Shown here piece by piece: positions 41,881 through 45,725 of a stretch of 45,725 nt of DNA. Below the pieces are notes generated by a model. That model did not search any database, was not told the DNA's origin, and saw nothing but the letters and a program-made list of their open reading frames with translations. The stretch lies in assembly GCF_000701705.1 (NCBI RefSeq), contig NZ_JNJP01000026.1, positions 1-45,725 on the forward strand. Direction: 5' to 3'. Each line of letters begins with the position of its first letter. The first letter of the stretch is position 1. The stretch is from Bilophila wadsworthia ATCC 49260 (GTDB lineage: Bacteria > Desulfobacterota > Desulfovibrionia > Desulfovibrionales > Desulfovibrionaceae). The position numbers were made by a program, and so were the translations under genes.

Positions 41881-42818
41881 CTTCCCTCCCTCGCCGCAAA
41901 TACGGCAGTACGGTTTCTGTAAAATTCCGCTATGTTGGCGTCTATTCCGTCAAAAAGTCCGATGGTGAGCGTCGTCGGCTCGTTGCCGATGAGCTTGTAT
42001 CCGGGCTTACCGTCCAGCTTTATCGCTCCGATCTGAAGCCCCGTGCGGCGAAGGCGGGCTACCGTGGCGCGAGCCGTATGCGGAAGCCATCCAAAGTGCT
42101 CCTGCAGGGCCTCCAGCGTCACCGGGCCTTCGGCGAGTATCGCGGCAAGCCGTCCCTGTACCCCGCCGCGCACCGCAATCTCCGCGCTGGCTGGCCTTCG
42201 GCAGGTTTCGACAAACTGTTGCAGGAAAAGCACCCAGTTTGTAACCTTCGCTGCGTTTATTGTCCCGCTATGCTGGCGGAATTCAATCGTTTTGTGGACA
42301 TAGTAGCTCTGCAGGTTGACCTTGAAGTAGCGCCCGCCCTGCGCGTTGACGAGGTCGCGTATCGTCCCGGCGCTCCGGAAGCGTTCGCTTCGCGCCAGTT
42401 GCATCACGCTGCTGCAGTACACATTGCTGTTTCCTCGGCGGCTCGGCGGCATAAAGGCGTCTATCTCGCTTTCGTGGTCTGCATAGCGGGTGACGATGGC
42501 CCGGATGTCGTTCGCAGTCAAGTCTCCGGCGTCAAGGTGGACATGGTATCCGCAACTCCGGTTCGCCGTAGCTCCCATGTCATCCAATGCGGTTGCGGCC
42601 TTGCGAACTTCATCAAGCCCGGCCTCATCCTGCAGAACGGGGCTGACAACCTCGAATCCTCCCATCACGCTGGAGTCGCTGACGATCTTCCAGTGCCTAC
42701 GAGTCTCGTGATTATATCCTTCTTCGCGTACCGTAATGCCCACTCCGGTAAGGGCCCTTACCGCCTGTTCCCGGGTGATTCCGACCAGCTCCAGCTCGAC
42801 TCCAAACTTGCGATCCAT
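41877..42818 (-). CDS. Phage amidoligase-family protein (COOH-NH2 ligase fold)
   Basis: A 313-aa protein with the hallmarks of the amidoligase_2 family: FGVELELVG near the N-terminus, WKIVSDSSV, FEVVSPVL, SCGYHVHLDAG and a C-terminal TIEFRQHSGT. These Glu, His and Arg residues build the ATP/metal site of the glutamine-synthetase-like fold. Family members join carboxyl and amino groups to form peptide or amide bonds on proteins or cell-wall material. A C-terminal region (about residues 230-313) may be a winged-helix-like add-on. The start follows AAGGGGTTAGTGAT, 23 bp after repeat copy 1. Confidence 0.85.
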   Translation of the reverse strand: MDRKFGVELELVGITREQAVRALTGVGITVREEGYNHETRRHWKIVSDSSVMGGFEVVSPVLQDEAGLDEVRKAATALDDMGATANRSCGYHVHLDAGDLTANDIRAIVTRYADHESEIDAFMPPSRRGNSNVYCSSVMQLARSERFRSAGTIRDLVNAQGGRYFKVNLQSYYVHKTIEFRQHSGTINAAKVTNWVLFLQQFVETCRRPASAEIAVRGGVQGRLAAILAEGPVTLEALQEHFGWLPHTARATVARLRRTGLQIGAIKLDGKPGYKLIGNEPTTLTIGLFDGIDANIAEFYRNRTAVFAAREGR

Positions 42819-42841
42819 ATCACTAACCCCTTGGTTTGTAT

Positions 42842-42928
42842 TTCGTTTCCGCTCCGTGGCGTGGTTGTGTGTTCGCTCTTGTTGCGGATGGATGCAAGTC
42901 TTTTCTTACTGATTTTAAAGAATTTTTT
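42842..42928 (-). repeat. Leader repeat, copy 1 (before the amidoligase gene)
   Basis: On the plus strand it contains GTGGTTGTGTGTTCGCTCTT and GATGCAAGTC, shared with copies 2 and 3, followed by TTTCTTACTGATTT. It differs from the others by CTCCGTGGC and GCGGATG changes. It ends 23 bp upstream of the start codon and abuts the hairpin at 42940-42967. Confidence 0.85.
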
Positions 42929-42939
42929 AGTTCTGATGC

Positions 42940-42967
42940 GGCCCCCTCCGATGTTCTGGAGGGGGCC
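42940..42967 (-). terminator. Hairpin after the 92-aa phage gene
   Basis: GGCCCCCTCC (42940-42949) and GGAGGGGGCC (42958-42967) form a perfect 10-bp stem. There is no clear U-run on the minus strand, so it is a weak terminator or an RNA-stabilising hairpin. Confidence 0.55.
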
Positions 42968-42974
42968 GGTTCCG

Positions 42975-43253
42975 TTATGCCGCGTTAGGGAAGTAGACGA
43001 TGTACCCAAGCCCCATCGAATCGACGCGGCTTGTCCCAAGCATATCGCCAAGCTCGTAGGGGGTAACCTCTTCAGTTTCGCTGACAAAGTCAGCAAGTGC
43101 GAGGGCAAGCTCAAACGGCTGGAGGTCGTCATTCACGGTTATGCCGGGGCATGTTCTCCCGTACATGCATCTCCCTGAATAATCAGGGTAAAAAGTAACT
43201 TCGCCTTCATATGCATTGCAGAAATTTTCGAGAGCCTTTGCTACATTAAACAT
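42975..43253 (-). CDS. Small phage protein, function unknown (cassette 2)
   Basis: A 92-aa protein. The first half has YPDYSGRCMYGRTCPGI, with two cysteines; the second is acidic and helical. I recognise no family. It starts behind AAGGTGTTGAA, 28 bp downstream of leader repeat copy 2, and is followed by a hairpin 7 bp beyond its stop. Confidence 0.7.
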   Translation of the reverse strand: MFNVAKALENFCNAYEGEVTFYPDYSGRCMYGRTCPGITVNDDLQPFELALALADFVSETEEVTPYELGDMLGTSRVDSMGLGYIVYFPNAA

Positions 43254-43281
43254 TTCAACACCTTGTTTTTATTTGTTTTTG

Positions 43282-43358
43282 TTCGTTTCCGTGGTTGTGT
43301 GTTCGCTCTTGTTGCAAAGAGATGCAAGTCATTTCTTGCTGATTTCAAAGGATTTTTA
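43282..43358 (-). repeat. Leader repeat, copy 2
   Basis: Nearly identical to copy 3 over 60 bp and to copy 1 over most of its length. On the minus strand it holds CTCTT-TGCAAC-AAGAG, a short dyad. Confidence 0.88.
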
Positions 43359-43359
43359 A

Positions 43360-43380
43360 GGGCGGGGAAGTACCCCGCCC
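43360..43380 (-). terminator. Hairpin after the 120-aa phage gene
   Basis: GGGCGGGG (43360-43367) and CCCCGCCC (43373-43380) form a perfect 8-bp stem. It lies 11 bp after the stop and is followed directly by leader copy 2. The U-tract is poor. Confidence 0.55.
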
Positions 43381-43391
43381 ACCCCTTTTGC

Positions 43392-43754
43392 TTACGCCGC
43401 CTTGCCTAAAATGCTCTTCAGGCTCCGCTCAAAGTCTTCGGTTTCGTAGCTCCAGTCCTCAAGTATCCCCCGGAAAGCGGCATCCTGTTTGTCAACCGGC
43501 AAGCCGAGGGCGTATACCGGCATCCCCATCGAAAAAGCCATGCTCATCTGTATGATGGCTCCAATCGTGGGATTTCCAAGATGGATCACCTTGGATATAT
43601 TTTGGGTCAGCGCCACCTGCACCAGTTCTATGACGTTATCACTATCCGACTCGATCTTTATGAGGTTCCAGTCTGGGAGCGTCTTTTTCACCCAAGCTGA
43701 GAAAATTTGGTTGGCGAAATGGTTTGTTTCCGTTTCGATTAAAAAAATGTTCAT
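43392..43754 (-). CDS. Phage Rossmann-like protein (cassette 1), possibly nucleoside deoxyribosyltransferase fold
   Basis: A 120-aa protein starting behind AAGGAGATAAAG; the upstream part of the open frame is the leader repeat and is not coding. Alternating strands and helices (MNIFLIETE, VIHLGNPTIGAIIQMSMAF, GMPVYALGL) recall the nucleoside 2-deoxyribosyltransferase-like fold, in which the helix before 'A..G.PV' carries a catalytic Glu. Here that position seems to be Gln or another residue, so enzymatic activity is doubtful. The assignment is tentative. Confidence 0.6.
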   Translation of the reverse strand: MNIFLIETETNHFANQIFSAWVKKTLPDWNLIKIESDSDNVIELVQVALTQNISKVIHLGNPTIGAIIQMSMAFSMGMPVYALGLPVDKQDAAFRGILEDWSYETEDFERSLKSILGKAA

Positions 43755-43791
43755 CTTTATCTCCTTAACTTGTCGTTGTTGTTTGCCTTTT

Positions 43792-43853
43792 GTTCCTTTC
43801 CGTGGTTGTGTGTTCGCTCTTGCTGCAAAGAGATGCAAGTCATTTCTTGCGAT
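43792..43853 (-). repeat. Leader repeat, copy 3
   Basis: Shares CCGTGGTTGTGTGTTCGCTC and AAAGAGATGCAAGTCATTTC with copy 2. It lies between a strong terminator and the ribosome site of the 120-aa gene, 37 bp from the start codon. Confidence 0.88.
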
Positions 43854-43870
43854 AACCAGATGTTTTTACA

Positions 43871-43896
43871 CAAAAAAAGCCGGGATTACTCCCGGC
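43871..43896 (-). terminator. Terminator after the Cys-rich phage gene
   Basis: On the minus strand GCCGGGA-GTAA-TCCCGGC is followed by seven Us (arms 43879-43885 and 43890-43896, A-run 43872-43878). Confidence 0.9.
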
Positions 43897-43924
43897 CTTC
43901 ATGTGGCTCTCATATGTACCCCCG

Positions 43925-44209
43925 TCATTCCGCAGACATGATAAAGCTCCCTCGGTAGACGGGCATATCTTGCTGATCGTCTTGCTGCTCGGCAGAGATC
44001 AGGGCGCAGCGCCCCAGACGGTACGCGCACTGGCTGCAGTCTTCACTGCATGCGGCACCTGCGGCATCCTTGCAGACAGAAGAATTTTCGGTGGCCTCTT
44101 CGGGAGCGGCCCAGAGCCATCCCAAGCACTTGTCTCCAAGACATCGCCGTCCGATATTGTACGGACACCATCCGTTGTTTACTGCATTATACTGGGTGAT
44201 TAGACTCAT
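43925..44209 (-). CDS. Cys-rich small phage protein
   Basis: A 94-aa protein from the ATG behind GAGGAGGCGGTT; the open frame extends to 44281 but without a comparable ribosome site. It has eight cysteines in CPYN....RCLGDKCLGW and later CKD..G.ACSEDCSQC clusters, which suggests bound zinc or an Fe-S cluster. There is also a GWLWA motif. Function unknown. It ends just before the terminator that precedes the repeat-led cassettes. Confidence 0.7.
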   Translation of the reverse strand: MSLITQYNAVNNGWCPYNIGRRCLGDKCLGWLWAAPEEATENSSVCKDAAGAACSEDCSQCAYRLGRCALISAEQQDDQQDMPVYRGSFIMSAE

Positions 44210-44296
44210 AACCGCCTCCTCGTGACCGGACACTAGCTCTGTGTCCATACGAGTCAACATCAAATTGCAGCGATTGCACAACGAATCGAGAGACCA

Positions 44297-44533
44297 TTAT
44301 ACTCTCCGCAATTCCGGCGGCGACTGTCTCCCCTCCCTCTCGCTCTCGTAACTGCTCTTGCAGTGTTCCCTCTGCCAGAAGAACAGCCCGTCCACGAGCT
44401 TGCGGGGCCACGCTCTCACCCCGTCCCGCGCCCAGCGGTAACAGCGCGAGGACAGGGTCTCGTCGGGCCAGTCCATGAATAGCGTATTGATGAGCTGGTC
44501 GACGGCGATCAACGTTCGTTTTCCGTAGGTCAT
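44297..44533 (-). CDS. Small conserved phage protein near the tail-fibre genes
   Basis: A 78-aa basic protein (DETLSSRCYRWARDG, AWPRKLVDGLFFWQREHC, SYESEREGRQSPPELR). I recall similar short proteins next to tail-fibre genes in other prophages, but cannot name a function. Its ATG overlaps the stop of the upstream gene (ATGA). Confidence 0.7.
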   Translation of the reverse strand: MTYGKRTLIAVDQLINTLFMDWPDETLSSRCYRWARDGVRAWPRKLVDGLFFWQREHCKSSYESEREGRQSPPELRRV

Positions 44534-45093
44534 GCGGCTTCAATCTCTTCCGGCGTGGTCGCGGCCTCCACAGCCGCCTTACGTTCCCCGCCGCGCTGCA
44601 TCGTCCCGTTCTTGTGCCGCATAGCCCCGCCAGCATAGAGCGCGAGGAAGCCCGATGCGTCGAACGTCAGCCGCACCAGCTCATTGCCCGGCACCGTGTA
44701 GGCGTTCCACATTACGGAGTCGGGCAGGCCCGGCATCCCCGCCTGTTTCATGATGCAAACGTTCGCCGTATCCGCAAAATTCTGCTGGTCAAAGGTGTCA
44801 TAGCTGAAATGATAGGTGACTCCGCCCACGGCATAGTCGAACCCGGAAGCAATGGCGGCGGACGTTTCAGCGTCGATCCATGCCTTCTTCGCTGCTTTCA
44901 GTTCATCAAGCGTGGGTACATAAGGCTTTTCTTCGGTCACGCATTCAGGGTGCGCCTCGGCATAGGCAAATGCCTCGTCCCATTCTTCCGCGAATTCGGC
45001 AGAGTAGGGATAGACATGGTAGGGCATACCATTTTTCGTGATGACGTATGAGTCGTCAAAAGTGCGGTGGATGATTTGCGAAAAATCAATCAT
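44530..45093 (-). CDS. Tail-fibre-associated protein (DUF4376-like)
   Basis: A 187-aa protein. The middle (KKAWIDAETSAAIASGFDYAVGG and the following FSYDTFDQQNFAD) matches the DUF4376 pattern found in phage tail-fibre or fibre-assembly proteins. It starts behind AAGAGGTTAAA, 12 bp after the tail-fibre gene. It probably assists or decorates the tail fibre. Confidence 0.78.
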   Translation of the reverse strand: MIDFSQIIHRTFDDSYVITKNGMPYHVYPYSAEFAEEWDEAFAYAEAHPECVTEEKPYVPTLDELKAAKKAWIDAETSAAIASGFDYAVGGVTYHFSYDTFDQQNFADTANVCIMKQAGMPGLPDSVMWNAYTVPGNELVRLTFDASGFLALYAGGAMRHKNGTMQRGGERKAAVEAATTPEEIEAA

Positions 45094-45105
45094 TTTAACC
45101 TCTTT

Positions 45106-45725
45106 TTATGCAACACGAGCACAAAGCCCGGCGACCATGTAGTCTGTGGGTGCGTTCGGGATTACTGTGCCCCCGGCAATATTGGGGTAGTGCTTCACAG
45201 CGCCTTTGCCGCCACTGTCGTTGAAGCAGATACACACGACATTATATGTACCACCGAGCGGCACTGTGATTTGTGGACCTGAGAGATTGACGACCCATTG
45301 CACTGCCGAACCTGCTAGATATACTTGTCCAGCACTGTTTGCATAGTTGACGGAAAGGGCACTTTCGGCCTTGCCGTTCATCGCCCCAGAGTCCCTTGCA
45401 TACGCTACGGAGAGGGCCGATTCAGCTTTGCCGCCAAGCGCATTCGCACTCCCGGCGGTATCTGCGTATCCGGCGGTATCGGCTTTCGCATGTATTACAC
45501 GGCCATCCATATATGCCTCCCCCGTGTCCGGGGAAAAACGAAATGAATACCCTTCCTTGCCACGCGCCCCAGAGAGCACGATTACCCTTCTTCCGCCGTC
45601 AACAACCTGTTTTATTTGTATGTCGTTGATTTGGAGAGGGCTATCCGCCACAAGTTCTCTCGTGCCGTCTTCATAAGTCACAGCAGCAATGGACGTGATA
45701 TGTCCACTGCTATTTTTTGAATAGA
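45106..45725 (-). CDS. Phage tail fibre protein, C-terminal part (gene runs off the window)
   Basis: The frame is open to the right edge, so the N-terminus is missing; about 206 residues are visible. It contains repeated units with GKAESALSVAYA / GKAESALSVNYA and YADTAGSAN, typical of trimeric fibre shafts, and a C-terminal Gly-rich globular tip (VVCICFNDSGGKG). It would bind the host surface. It is transcribed leftward into the genes listed before it. Confidence 0.82.
   Translation of the reverse strand, partial: YSKNSSGHITSIAAVTYEDGTRELVADSPLQINDIQIKQVVDGGRRVIVLSGARGKEGYSFRFSPDTGEAYMDGRVIHAKADTAGYADTAGSANALGGKAESALSVAYARDSGAMNGKAESALSVNYANSAGQVYLAGSAVQWVVNLSGPQITVPLGGTYNVVCICFNDSGGKGAVKHYPNIAGGTVIPNAPTDYMVAGLCARVA

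Noticed and set aside
43755..43838. N-terminal extension of the 120-aa phage protein
   Set aside because: The extra 28 residues would be encoded by the leader repeat; the inner ATG has an excellent ribosome site (AAGGAGATAAAG).
42842..43853. CRISPR array
   Set aside because: The three repeats are far apart (about 440-510 bp), contain genes between them and have no cas genes nearby.

Overview
This window looks like a chromosomal stretch of a gut-type Desulfovibrionaceae bacterium (Bilophila/Desulfovibrio-like). The grounds are high-GC coding DNA, a split-Soret-type dihaem cytochrome otherwise known from Desulfovibrio, G-rich intergenic hairpins, and a Ysc-type type III secretion system (T3SS) in a non-enteric setting. 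The genus is inferred from gene content only; no database was searched.

Layout. (1) 1-10.6 kb, core genome: a Sel1-repeat exported protein, topA, a metallo-beta-lactamase-fold hydrolase, argG, argH, a split-Soret cytochrome and a PP-loop tRNA-thiolation-like ATPase, separated by long hairpin elements. (2) 10.6-29.4 kb, minus strand: a T3SS operon. From its promoter it reads LcrG-like protein, two tandem EspA/SseB-like tip/filament proteins, SycD-type chaperone, SctE, SctB, two unknown small proteins, a YscB-like chaperone, SctC, SctD, YscE-like, SctF, YscG-like, SctI, SctJ, SctK, SctL, SctN, SctO, SctP, SctQ, SctR, then a STAS/anti-sigma-kinase pair and a lytic transglycosylase. (3) 29.4-29.8 kb: a divergent control region with a good sigma-54 promoter in each direction and a shared dyad between them. 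(4) 29.8-37.9 kb, plus strand: SctW, SycN-like, SctX, SctY, SctV, SctS, SctT, SctU and a sigma-54 enhancer-binding protein. (5) tRNA-Arg(CCU) at 38.0 kb, then one end of a prophage running off the window.

The T3SS gene order is close to Yersinia: lcrG-V-H-yopB-D, yscB-C-D-E-F-G-I-J-K-L, yscN-O-P-Q-R, and yopN-sycN-yscX-Y-lcrD. The differences are informative: EspA/SseB-like paralogues occupy the LcrV slot, sctR is separated from sctS-T-U, and a Bordetella Btr/Rsb-like partner-switch pair closes the operon. The last gene of the right operon probably activates both operons.

The prophage end reads, from the right edge leftward: tail fibre (partial), DUF4376-like protein, small phage proteins, then three genes that each follow a near-identical leader repeat of about 60-85 bp and are separated by hairpins. 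The third of these is an amidoligase-fold gene. Then come com and dam, and next to the tRNA an AT-rich module (unknown 208-aa protein plus XRE-ImmA/IrrE protein) flanked by a relic of a second dam gene. The most promising undescribed candidates are the repeat-led cassettes, the XRE-ImmA module and the hybrid T3SS tip.
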